DNA of 64,000 nt from Marinobacter sp050379415. Its GTDB lineage: Bacteria > Pseudomonadota > Gammaproteobacteria > Pseudomonadales > Oleiphilaceae. The notes under the pieces are model-generated. The model was not told where the DNA came from. It ran no database searches and saw only the letters and a program-made list of their open reading frames with translations. The stretch's first letter is position 1. Every line of letters starts with the position of its first letter. The translations under genes were made by a program, and so were the position numbers. Of the stretch, positions 32,685 through 40,822 are shown one piece after another. The DNA is taken from contig NZ_JBNRLS010000001.1 of assembly GCF_050379415.1 (NCBI RefSeq), positions 806,001-870,000 on the forward strand, in the 5' to 3' direction.

Positions 32685-32864
32685 TGCGAGGGGCGTTCCG
32701 AAACTGTGCGGAGCCATGGATGGCGGAGCTAAAGCGTCACATGGGTGAGGCCGAGCGCTTATGAAGCGAAGCTTCATGCGACAGACGAACGACCTGCAAT
32801 CTGTGATTGCAGGCTGGCCCCCGGAGGGGTGCCGCCAGGAGCGTGTTTCGGAACGCCCCTCGCA
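32685..32864. repeat. Long palindromic element, copy C (expanded loop)
   Basis: Perfect 20-base arms, 32685-32704 and 32845-32864, enclose a 140-base loop. The loop edges match the reverse complement of the copy A/B loop (starting TGTGCGGAGCCATGGATGG, ending GGAGCGT), so C is inverted relative to A and B and has about 83 extra bases in the middle. That insert carries two small hairpins, ATGAAGC/GCTTCAT and CCTGCAAT/ATTGCAGG. It lies directly after the ilvA stop codon side and could serve as its terminator. Confidence 0.88.
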
Positions 32865-32882
32865 CCTGGATCCTACTCCCAA

Positions 32883-34418
32883 TCAGGAGCTCTGACCGTT
32901 ACCCGCACCAAGGAACAACCGGTAGGCTTCGTTGTCGGTCATGTTTTCATACCGGAAACCGACCTTGTCGAGCATCTTCTCGAAATCCGGCTCCTCGTCA
33001 TCGTTCACCTGGGCGCCCAGCAGAACCCGGCTATAGGCGGCGCCGTGGTTGCGGTAGTGGAACATCGAAATGTTCCAGCGGGTCCCCAGCGACATCAGGA
33101 ACTTGAGCAGCGCGCCCGGACGCTCCGGGAACTCGAACTGGTAGACCTTCTCGTTACTGATGCTCGGGGCATGGCCACCGACCATGTGGCGAATGTGCTG
33201 CTTGGCCAGGTCACTGTCGGTCAGGTCGACCACGGAGTAGCCGCTTTCCCGCAGTTCCTGCACCAGCTCGTCCCGGCCATGGCCGCCGGCCTGGATCTGG
33301 ATGCCCACGAAGATCACCGCTTTCCGGGCGTCGGCATACCGGTAGTTGAATTCGGTGATGCTGCGCTTGTGCAGGGCATTGATGAAAGTCTTGAACGCCC
33401 CCGGCTTCTCCGGGATGGTGACGGCGAGAATGGCCTCGCGCTTCTCACCGATCTCGGTGCGCTCGGAGATGTAGCGCAGGCGGTCGAAGTTCATGTTGGC
33501 GCCGCTGAGGACCGCAGCCAGGTTTTCACCCTCCAGCTGCTCGCGCTCCACGTACTTCTTGAGCCCGGCGATGGAAAGCGCCCCGGCCGGCTCCGCGATG
33601 GAGCGGGTATCCTCGAACACATCCTTGATGGCGGCGCAGATCTCGTCGGTGGTAACCGTGATCACCTCGTCTACCAGGTCCTTGCAGACATTCCAGGGCT
33701 CCTCGCCAATCTGGCGTACTGCCACCCCGTCGGCAAAAATCCCGACTTCATCCAGGATCACCCGCTCACCGGCTTTCATGGCCGCCTGCAGGCAATTGGA
33801 GTCTTCCGGCTCGACACCAATCACCTTGATCTCGGGACGCAGGTACTTGATGTACGCGGCCATGCCGGCGATCAGGCCGCCGCCGCCCACCGGGATAAAG
33901 ACCGCGTGCAGGGGCTGGGAGAACTGCCACATCATTTCCATGGCCACGGTGCCCTGCCCCGCGATGACATCCGGATCATCGAAGGGCGGGATGTAGGTAT
34001 AGCCGTGCTTCTTGATCAGTTCCTGGGCGTGGGCTGCGGCCTCATCAAAGGCGTCACCCTTGAGTACCACTTTGGCGCCCCGGTCCCGCACGGACTTCAC
34101 CTTGATGTCCGGCGTGGTCTGGGGCATCACAATCACCGCCTTGATGCCCAGTTCCTTCGCGGACATGGCCACGCCCTGGGCATGGTTGCCGGCGGACGCG
34201 CAGATTACGCCCTTGGCTTTCTGCTCTTCGGACAGCTGGGCAATCCGGTTGTAGGCGCCGCGAATCTTGAAGGAAAACACCGGCTGAAGATCTTCGCGCT
34301 TGAGCATAATGTTGTTGGTACAGCGCTTGGACAGGCTACGGGCTTCAGTCAGGGGTGTTTCGATGGCCACGTCATAGACGCGCGCATCGAGTATCTTCTT
34401 GATGTAGCGTTGCGGCAT
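32883..34418 (-). CDS. ilvA: Threonine ammonia-lyase, biosynthetic
   Basis: A 511-residue PLP enzyme that makes 2-oxobutanoate from threonine, first step of isoleucine synthesis. The PLP-binding Lys is in FSFKIRGAYNRI (about residue 60), the phosphate loop is VGGGGLIAGMAAYIK, and two C-terminal ACT-like regulatory domains (about 330-505) indicate the isoleucine-inhibited form. It is monocistronic and divergent from rpiA. Confidence 0.95.
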   Translation of the reverse strand: MPQRYIKKILDARVYDVAIETPLTEARSLSKRCTNNIMLKREDLQPVFSFKIRGAYNRIAQLSEEQKAKGVICASAGNHAQGVAMSAKELGIKAVIVMPQTTPDIKVKSVRDRGAKVVLKGDAFDEAAAHAQELIKKHGYTYIPPFDDPDVIAGQGTVAMEMMWQFSQPLHAVFIPVGGGGLIAGMAAYIKYLRPEIKVIGVEPEDSNCLQAAMKAGERVILDEVGIFADGVAVRQIGEEPWNVCKDLVDEVITVTTDEICAAIKDVFEDTRSIAEPAGALSIAGLKKYVEREQLEGENLAAVLSGANMNFDRLRYISERTEIGEKREAILAVTIPEKPGAFKTFINALHKRSITEFNYRYADARKAVIFVGIQIQAGGHGRDELVQELRESGYSVVDLTDSDLAKQHIRHMVGGHAPSISNEKVYQFEFPERPGALLKFLMSLGTRWNISMFHYRNHGAAYSRVLLGAQVNDDEEPDFEKMLDKVGFRYENMTDNEAYRLFLGAGNGQSS

Positions 34419-34555
34419 AGTGGTTCCGGTTGCTTGGTGAATGTGCGGGAAAAACCGACAGTGTAGAAAGTTTGCACGGCAGCCGTCTATAAGCAGACTC
34501 CTCAGGCCGCTATAATGACCTTAAATTTCATCCGGAATTGCAGACGGAGCCCGAC

Positions 34556-35236
34556 ATGACCCAGGACGAACTCAAGAAGGCCGTGGCCAAAGCCGCCGTG
34601 GACTACATCACCCCCCGCCTCGAAAGCGACAGCATCGTCGGCGTGGGCACCGGCAGCACCGCCAACTTCTTCATCGACATGCTGGCCGAGCTGAAAAACG
34701 AGTTCGATGGCGCCGTGGCCAGCTCCGAAGCCACCGCCGAACGCCTGAAGAGCCACGGCATTCCGGTGTATGACCTCAACAGCGCCGGCGAACTGGAGTT
34801 CTACGTGGACGGTGCCGACGAAACCAACGAACGCCTGGAACTGATCAAGGGCGGCGGCGCTGCACTGACCCGGGAAAAGATCGTGGCGGCAGTGGCGAAG
34901 ACCTTTATCTGCATCGCCGACGAATCAAAGATGGTTGGAATCCTGGGTAGCTTCCCCCTGCCGGTGGAAGTCATCCCCATGGCCCGCAGCCATGTCGGCC
35001 GGGAAATCGTCAAGCTTGGCGGCGACCCGGTGTACCGTGAAGGTGTCGTTACCGACAACGGCAACATCATCATCGACGTCCACAATATGGATATCTCCCG
35101 GCCGATCCATGTGGAAGAACAGCTCAACAACATCGTCGGCGTGGTCACCAACGGTCTGTTTGCCCGCCGCCCGGCCGACCTGTTGCTGCTGGGCGCCAGC
35201 GAAGGCGTCAAGAGTATTCCCCGCAAGGGCGCCTGA
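34556..35236 (+). CDS. rpiA: Ribose-5-phosphate isomerase A
   Basis: A 226-residue isomerase of the pentose phosphate pathway. Motifs: GVGTGSTANFFID (phosphate loop), YVDGADETNERLELIKGGGAALTREKI (catalytic Asp/Lys region). I chose ATG at 34556 with GGAG upstream over a TTG at 34538. A TATAAT at 34511-34516 is a likely -10. A strong terminator follows the stop. Confidence 0.95.
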   Translation: MTQDELKKAVAKAAVDYITPRLESDSIVGVGTGSTANFFIDMLAELKNEFDGAVASSEATAERLKSHGIPVYDLNSAGELEFYVDGADETNERLELIKGGGAALTREKIVAAVAKTFICIADESKMVGILGSFPLPVEVIPMARSHVGREIVKLGGDPVYREGVVTDNGNIIIDVHNMDISRPIHVEEQLNNIVGVVTNGLFARRPADLLLLGASEGVKSIPRKGA

Positions 35237-35250
35237 CCGGGGACTACCTC

Positions 35251-35280
35251 AAGGGCTGGCTTTCCGGGCCAGCCCTTTTT
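35251..35280 (+). terminator. Rho-independent terminator after rpiA
   Basis: GGGCTGG and CCAGCCC form a stem around TTTCCGGG-type loop sequence and are followed directly by five T residues, 15 bases after the rpiA stop. Confidence 0.88.
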
Positions 35281-35298
35281 GTTTGGCCCAAACCACAA

Positions 35299-35316
35299 AC
35301 CAAGCGCTTGCTTGGT
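35299..35316. promoter_or_regulatory. Inverted repeat upstream of acyl-CoA dehydrogenase gene
   Basis: ACCAAGC-GCTT-GCTTGGT is a perfect palindrome with 7-base arms, about 55 bases before the acyl-CoA dehydrogenase start. TetR- or FadR-type regulators of fatty acid genes bind sites of this size and symmetry. The regulator is not identifiable from the window. Confidence 0.5.
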
Positions 35317-35371
35317 CTCTGATTTTGGGTGACACTGCCCCCATTCACGATTGTCCACAGGGAGCCCGACC

Positions 35372-36511
35372 GTGTCCGAATACTTCAACGACATCCACGA
35401 ACAGGCACGCCTCAGTGCCCGGAAATTTATCGAAACCCACGTCCTGCCACACATCGACGACTGGGAGGAGGCGGGCGAATTTCCCCGGGACTTGTATAAA
35501 AAGGCGGGGGACGCCGGCCTGCTTGGCATCGGTTTTCCGGAAGCCCTGGGCGGCACCGGCGAAGGGGACATCTTCCTGAAGGTGGCCGTCTCCGAGGAAC
35601 TCATGCGTTCCACCTCCGGTGGCTTGGTCGCGGGCCTGGGTTCCCTGGACATCGGCCTGCCGCCGGTGGCGAAATGGGCCAAACCGGAAATCCGGGAACA
35701 GATCGTGCCCCCGGTCCTGCGCGGCGAGAAAATCTCCGCCCTGGCCATCACCGAACCCGGCGGCGGCTCCGACGTGGCCAACCTCAGAACCCGCGCCGTC
35801 CGGGAAGGCGACCACTACATCGTCAACGGCAGCAAGACCTTCATTACCAGCGGCATGCGCGCCGATCACTACACCGTCGCCGTGCGCACCGGCGGCGAAG
35901 GCCACGGCGGCATCAGCCTGCTGCTCATCGACCGCGACATGCCGGGCTTCTCCACCGGCAAGAAACTCCGCAAGATGGGCTGGTGGGCCAGCGACACCGC
36001 CGAACTCTTCTTCCAGGACTGCCGGGTACCCGCTGACCGTCTGATCGGCGCCGAGAACGCCGGCTTCATCGCCATCATGAGCAACTTCCTGGCCGAACGG
36101 TTGATGCTGTCCATCATGGCCTATATGACCGCCCAACTCGCCTACGAGGCCGCTCTGGACTATACCCGGCAACGCGAGGCATTCGGTCGCAACGTCGCGG
36201 GCTTCCAGGTGACCCGCCACAAGCTGGTGGACATGGCCACCCAGATCGACGTGGCCCGGGAATACACCTACCGCTGCGCAGCCCTGATGCAGGCCGACAA
36301 GAACCCGATCAAGCAGGTGGCCATGGCCAAAAACTTCTCGGTGGACGTCTGCGAGAAAGTCACCCGGGAGGCGGTGCAGCTGTTCGGCGGCATGGGTTAC
36401 ATGCGGGAGTCAGTGGTGGAGCGGCTGTACCGAGACGCCAAGATCCTGTCCATCGGAGGCGGTACGACGGAGATTATGAAGGAGCTGATTGCCAAGCAAA
36501 TCAAGTTGTAG
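35372..36511 (+). CDS. Acyl-CoA dehydrogenase
   Basis: A 379-residue FAD enzyme for alpha-beta oxidation of acyl-CoA. The FAD-binding TEPGGGSDVANLRTRA and the C-terminal signature GGMGYMRESVVERLYRDAKI are clear. The medium-chain catalytic Glu position reads GGGTTEI with no Glu, but NFLAERLML has a Glu at the place used by isovaleryl-CoA and long-chain enzymes, so catalysis probably relies on that residue. The GTG at 35372 has GGGAG 8 bases upstream and is preferred to TTG at 35351. Single gene, flanked by terminator and palindromes. Confidence 0.9.
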   Translation: MSEYFNDIHEQARLSARKFIETHVLPHIDDWEEAGEFPRDLYKKAGDAGLLGIGFPEALGGTGEGDIFLKVAVSEELMRSTSGGLVAGLGSLDIGLPPVAKWAKPEIREQIVPPVLRGEKISALAITEPGGGSDVANLRTRAVREGDHYIVNGSKTFITSGMRADHYTVAVRTGGEGHGGISLLLIDRDMPGFSTGKKLRKMGWWASDTAELFFQDCRVPADRLIGAENAGFIAIMSNFLAERLMLSIMAYMTAQLAYEAALDYTRQREAFGRNVAGFQVTRHKLVDMATQIDVAREYTYRCAALMQADKNPIKQVAMAKNFSVDVCEKVTREAVQLFGGMGYMRESVVERLYRDAKILSIGGGTTEIMKELIAKQIKL

Positions 36512-36529
36512 CCTTCTGGATTTGGGGGA

Positions 36530-36642
36530 GGGGCCATATCAGGGGCATTTCCAAAACACGCTCCTTCGGCACGTCCCTGTGACGCTTGAGCTCCGCCATC
36601 CATGGCTCCGCACAGTTTTGGAAATGCCCCTGATACGGCCCC
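36530..36642. repeat. Long palindromic element, copy B
   Basis: 28-base arms, 36530-36557 and 36615-36642, pair at 27 of 28 positions around a 57-base loop that matches the loop of copy A at 55 positions and carries GCCATCCATGGC. The stem sequence (from GGGGCCATATC) is otherwise unlike copy A. It begins 18 bases after the acyl-CoA dehydrogenase stop. Confidence 0.9.
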
Positions 36643-36711
36643 CACACTTTCAGTGCAAGCCTCCAAAGGCGCAGTGATTATTTCTTTAATGGGCACTCGA
36701 AGATAGTTCGG

Positions 36712-36822
36712 GCGGCAATCTGACAAGGCCTCCCGAAAACGTGGAGCGCCATGGATGGCGCGACCGAGCCCTACAGGGACGTATTCACGGGCGTTTTTCG
36801 GGAGGCCTTGTCAGATTGCCGC
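36712..36822. repeat. Long palindromic element, copy D (divergent loop type)
   Basis: Perfect 28-base arms, 36712-36739 and 36795-36822, enclose a 55-base loop with GCGCCATGGATGGCGC and ACAGGGACGT. These two motifs also occur, in the same order, in the reverse complement of copies A and B, but the rest of the loop differs, suggesting a related subfamily. It lies 69 bases from copy B, between the acyl-CoA dehydrogenase and ppa genes. Confidence 0.9.
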
Positions 36823-36877
36823 TTGCTCCCAAGCCAGAACGAGTCCAGGACCAACAATCACGCCGACCAAGGTTTAG

Positions 36878-36906
36878 TTTCGAACTGCAAGAGACTCCCG
36901 TATAAT
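36878..36906 (+). promoter_or_regulatory. Probable promoter of ppa
   Basis: A consensus -10 TATAAT (36901-36906) with a weak -35 TTTCGA (36878-36883) at 17-base spacing, 57 bases before the ppa ATG. Confidence 0.55.
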
Positions 36907-36963
36907 TGCGCCCACTTTTTAGCCGCAGTTAAACGTACCTCAACGTATCAGGAAGGATCGCAC

Positions 36964-37491
36964 ATGCAATTCGACAACATCCCCGCAGGCAAAAACCCGC
37001 CTGAAGACATCTACGTTGCCATCGAGATTCCGGCCAACAGCTCCCCGGTCAAGTACGAACTGGACAAAGACATGGGCGCCCTGCTGGTAGACCGTTTCAT
37101 GGCCACCCCGATGTTCTACCCGGCCAACTACGGCTTTATCCCCCACACCCTGGCCGACGACGGCGACCCCCTGGACGTACTCGTGGTCACCCCGTACCCG
37201 GTACAACCGGGCTCTGTCATCCGTGCCCGCCCGGTCGGCGTTCTGAACATGGAAGACGAAGCGGGTGGCGATGCCAAGCTGGTTGCCGTGCCCCACGACA
37301 AGCTGACCACCTCCTATCACGATGTGAAGGAAATCGACGACCTGCCAGAACTGCTGCGCGATCAGATCCGCCACTTCTTCGAGAACTACAAGACTCTCGA
37401 GCCGGGCAAGTGGGTCAAAGTACAGGGTTGGGACAACGCCGCAGCCGCCAAGAAAGCCATCGAAGACGCCATCAACGCCTACAAGGGCTGA
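36964..37491 (+). CDS. ppa: Inorganic pyrophosphatase
   Basis: A 175-residue family I pyrophosphatase that hydrolyses PPi. The signature DDGDPLDVLV (metal-binding Asp cluster) and MFYPANYGFIPHTL are intact, and length equals E. coli Ppa. The start is ATG at 36964 with AAGGA upstream; the longer open frame back to 36751 only passes through palindrome D and the promoter. Confidence 0.97.
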   Translation: MQFDNIPAGKNPPEDIYVAIEIPANSSPVKYELDKDMGALLVDRFMATPMFYPANYGFIPHTLADDGDPLDVLVVTPYPVQPGSVIRARPVGVLNMEDEAGGDAKLVAVPHDKLTTSYHDVKEIDDLPELLRDQIRHFFENYKTLEPGKWVKVQGWDNAAAAKKAIEDAINAYKG

Positions 37492-37512
37492 TCGGCAAGA
37501 CACGTCAGATGC

Positions 37513-37543
37513 AAAAAACCGGGTCCTTGAACCCGGTTTTTTT
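37513..37543 (+). terminator. Rho-independent terminator after ppa
   Basis: AAAAAACCGGGT and ACCCGGTTTTTTT form a strong stem around CCTTGA. Because A and T tracts flank both sides it can also terminate the convergent DUF2333 gene. Confidence 0.92.
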
Positions 37544-37564
37544 GTGCTCGGAAACGGGACTGCC

Positions 37565-38617
37565 TCAGCCCCGTGACAACAGATCCCGCATATCGCTGAT
37601 TGCCGCGTTGGCGCGGGACAGGTAGGCGGCCATGGTCAGGGAATGGTTGGCCAGCACGCCGAAGCCGCTACCGTTCAGGATCACCGGGCTCCACATCTCG
37701 CCCTGGGTGCCCTCCAGCTCGATGATGATCTGCTTCACGCTGGCCATAGCGTTTTTGTCCTGCAACACCTTGCGGAAGTCCACCTCGATAGCCCGGAAGA
37801 TGTGCAACAACGCCCAGGCACTGCCACGGGCCTCATAGAAGACATCATCGATTTTGGTCCAGGGTGTCTGCACTTCGGTACCCCCGGTTTCCTCGGCCAG
37901 CGGATTGTCGGCATCCACGTTGGCAACCGCATCCGAAACGGACGCCTTACCGACGCTCTCTCCCAGATTGCGGGACAGGCTGCCCAGCCGGGTCTCCAGA
38001 TCCGCCAGCCAGCTGTTGAGGTTGTCGGCCCGGGCGAAGAACTGGGCGTCGGCCTGCTCCGGGGCGGACAGACGGTTCAGGTAACGCTTGAGCGCGCTGA
38101 TCCCGCGACGGTATTCCGATTCGGTAGACGGGATCGCCCAGCTCTGGCTGTCAAAGTGGAACTGGGGCTCGGCGATAACCAGATCGGGATCTTCGGCGGA
38201 CTGGCTCTGGGACCGTGCAATGTCCCGGCGCATCGCCCGGGACAGGTCGCGAAGCTGGACCAGCACACCAAATTCCCAGTTGGCGATGTTATCCAGCCAT
38301 AATCCCGGTGGGAAAATGTCGTTGGAGATGTAGCCACCGGGTTTGTCCAGCAGGGTTTCGGCAATACGGATCATTGTGGTTGTGGTAGCGAAACCGGTGA
38401 CCGGTTCTCGCTCCATGGTGTTGGCCACCGTCCGGGTGTTCTCGCGCACGGAGAAGGTATCAGGTTCGCTGCTCCAGTAGATTCCGACGACAATGGCCGC
38501 CAGCAGGTAGATCACCAGCACCGCGATGATGAACCGGCCGATTACGCCGCTGCCTCCGGCGTAATCCTGAACGTCCTCTTTCCGATCCCTGAAGAACTGT
38601 CTGAATTTGCCTGGCAT
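37565..38617 (-). CDS. DUF2333 family inner-membrane protein
   Basis: A 350-residue protein with one N-terminal membrane helix (about 27-48, FIIAVLVIYLLAAIVVGIYW) and a large, probably periplasmic, helical domain. DUF2333 has no established function. The start (MPGKFRQFF) has GGAG 5 bases upstream. It begins 7 bases after the LapD-like gene on the minus strand, so the two are almost certainly one operon, which hints at a link to c-di-GMP or cell-surface control. Confidence 0.84.
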   Translation of the reverse strand: MPGKFRQFFRDRKEDVQDYAGGSGVIGRFIIAVLVIYLLAAIVVGIYWSSEPDTFSVRENTRTVANTMEREPVTGFATTTTMIRIAETLLDKPGGYISNDIFPPGLWLDNIANWEFGVLVQLRDLSRAMRRDIARSQSQSAEDPDLVIAEPQFHFDSQSWAIPSTESEYRRGISALKRYLNRLSAPEQADAQFFARADNLNSWLADLETRLGSLSRNLGESVGKASVSDAVANVDADNPLAEETGGTEVQTPWTKIDDVFYEARGSAWALLHIFRAIEVDFRKVLQDKNAMASVKQIIIELEGTQGEMWSPVILNGSGFGVLANHSLTMAAYLSRANAAISDMRDLLSRG

Positions 38618-38624
38618 AAGACTC

Positions 38625-40628
38625 CTAATCCCCTTGCGGTTGTTGGTCAGCAGCGAATGGTCGACCCAAATGGTACCCCATGGCGCCATCGATACCCAGC
38701 TTGCAGAGTTCCGAGTACTCCGCAGCCGTTTCCACGCCGGTGGCAAAGACCCGGACGCCGCGCCGGTGCGCTATGCCGATCACCGATTCCAGGTAGAAAC
38801 GGTTTTCCTCGTGACTGTCGATATCGTGGATAAAGCTGTTATCGATACGCAGCGCCTGAAACCTCAGATTCCTGAGATAGCTGAAGGGTACGCCTCCCAC
38901 CCCGAACCGGTCCACCAGCACCGGCACATTGATCCGGCCCAGAGCCCGCACCAGCAGACCCGCCGCGGTGCGGTGATGATGGATGGTCTGCTCGGAGATC
39001 CCGATCCACAGCTGCCGGGCGCTGTCGCCAGCCTGCTCCAGCCACGCCAGCAGATCCTCGCGGAACGCCTCGCTGGCCACCGATGCACCTGCCAAGGATA
39101 CCGCCAGCTCCTGGCCGGGCTTGGCGGCCAGCCTCTCCAGTACTCTTTGCATCAGCAGCCGGTCGATCTGCTCAACCAGCCCGAACCGCTCTGCCATGGG
39201 CACAAAGACGCTGGCCTTGAGCTCACCTTCCGGCGTTTCCAGCCTGGAAAACACCTGGTAATACAGTGGTGACTCTGTGTGTTCACTGATCATCGGTTGC
39301 AGCCACAGTGAGAACCGCTGTTTGCGTATCGCCTCGGTCAGGATCACCCGCCAGGTCTCCTGGTTGTGGTGATGTTCCTGCTCTCCATTGGCCAACTGGC
39401 AACCGGTTTCGCCCAGGGCCTGGGCCTTCCTGAGGGCTTCGTCGGCAGCAGACATCAACTCTCGGGCACTTCTGCCCACCCTGGCCCTGGCAAGCCCGGC
39501 ATGCACCGCCACTATCATGGATGAGGCCAGGTCGGCATAGATACTGTCCAGTTCTTCGACAAGGCCCCGACACCAGACACTGCCATCAGCGGGCATGGCG
39601 CCCGGCAGGTAGATAGCGAAATCAGCCCCGGTCCGGCGGCCGGCAAAACTGCCCGCATGCCGGGCCATGAAACGGTCCAGCTCGCTGGCAATGCGCATCA
39701 GAAGGCGATCCCCTTCGGCACGGCCAAAGGCCTGATTAAACCCGGCAAAGTCCCACAAATGGATCAGGATCAAAATTCCCGGTGCCGACTTTTCCTCCGA
39801 TTCGACTTCGACCTTGAGACGCTGATCAAAGGCACTGCGACTGGCCAGCCCGGTGACAGGATCCTCATTGTTCAGCCGGCGCAGATGCTGGATCAGTCTG
39901 GCCTGGCCCTCAAACAGGTGCCCGAGATCATCGGACATCTGGTTCATCGCCTCAGTCACCTGATTCAGCTCTCGGGTCGAACGGATGGTGACATGGCGCC
40001 GGAAATCCCGATTGCCGAGCGCCTTCGCCTGCTCCTCCAGGGCTGCCAGCGGGCGCAGAGTACGTGTCAGGAGCATAAAGAGGACAAACAGCCCCAGGAC
40101 TCCTATCACCAGAATGGCAACCACAAGCCCGCTGGCAATGCGCCAGAGGTCCCGGTAAGCGCGGCCCGGGTCACTGACCACCTGGACTGTCCCGAGTCTG
40201 CGCCAGCCCCGCACCACTTCTGCTTCGGCAACCGGAAGCGGCAGATCCGCCACCGAACGGAACCAGGCAGGCACACCGATCTGGTCCAGGGATTTCCTGC
40301 GCCCGGCGATGATTTCGCCCTTGTGATCCAGGTAGATGACCCTGAGGTACCGGCCGCTGTCGAACACTGCGTCGATGAGGGACGCTGAGGCCACCGGATC
40401 ACTCCCGTCGATGGCATTTGAAAGGGACAGCCCGACGGCCGTGGCGCCGTCCCGGGCATGGCCCGTCAGCTGCTCGGACACATAGCCCCGAAAATGGCTA
40501 AAGCTGGTCACGAAGCCAGCCACGAGCACAAACACCAGCAGGCTACCGGTAAAAAGCAGCAGCAGGGTACGGAGGGTAATCATCCCCGCCTGGTTCCGCG
40601 CAGACTGCGGACTCTGCTTCCATGCCAT
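38625..40628 (-). CDS. LapD-like c-di-GMP receptor with degenerate GGDEF and EAL domains
   Basis: A 667-residue membrane protein: helix 1 (about 16-38), a periplasmic LapD/MoxY-type domain (about 39-160), helix 2 (about 164-188), HAMP (about 188-240), GGDEF-like (about 248-415) and EAL-like (about 425-660). The GGDEF site reads RRTGAD and the EAL site reads YQVFSRLE, so neither enzyme activity is expected, as in LapD, which binds c-di-GMP and holds the protease LapG. No lapG or adhesin gene is in the window. I chose ATG at 40628 with GGAG upstream; 40583 is an alternative. Confidence 0.87.
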   Translation of the reverse strand: MAWKQSPQSARNQAGMITLRTLLLLFTGSLLVFVLVAGFVTSFSHFRGYVSEQLTGHARDGATAVGLSLSNAIDGSDPVASASLIDAVFDSGRYLRVIYLDHKGEIIAGRRKSLDQIGVPAWFRSVADLPLPVAEAEVVRGWRRLGTVQVVSDPGRAYRDLWRIASGLVVAILVIGVLGLFVLFMLLTRTLRPLAALEEQAKALGNRDFRRHVTIRSTRELNQVTEAMNQMSDDLGHLFEGQARLIQHLRRLNNEDPVTGLASRSAFDQRLKVEVESEEKSAPGILILIHLWDFAGFNQAFGRAEGDRLLMRIASELDRFMARHAGSFAGRRTGADFAIYLPGAMPADGSVWCRGLVEELDSIYADLASSMIVAVHAGLARARVGRSARELMSAADEALRKAQALGETGCQLANGEQEHHHNQETWRVILTEAIRKQRFSLWLQPMISEHTESPLYYQVFSRLETPEGELKASVFVPMAERFGLVEQIDRLLMQRVLERLAAKPGQELAVSLAGASVASEAFREDLLAWLEQAGDSARQLWIGISEQTIHHHRTAAGLLVRALGRINVPVLVDRFGVGGVPFSYLRNLRFQALRIDNSFIHDIDSHEENRFYLESVIGIAHRRGVRVFATGVETAAEYSELCKLGIDGAMGYHLGRPFAADQQPQGD

Positions 40629-40822
40629 AAGGAATTGCTCCGGAGGGGCTGCAACAGTCGACGCAGCAACTGTGACCTGCACCCCAGAGTTGACAAACAT
40701 TTACATTGCGCCACCTGCGCCGACCACTTTAAACACTATAGACTCTGTAACAGCACCAAGGTTAAAAAAATCGTCCCCACCGGGCGGGGCGGACATAATG
40801 TGTAGGGACGGGCCGGAGTAAC

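Noticed and set aside
32745..34466. 573-codon plus-strand frame opposite ilvA
   Set aside because: Its start lies inside palindromic element C and the rest is antisense to ilvA.
36751..36963. N-terminal extension of ppa by 71 codons
   Set aside because: The extra codons read through palindrome D and the ppa promoter; the family start and a ribosome site are at 36964.
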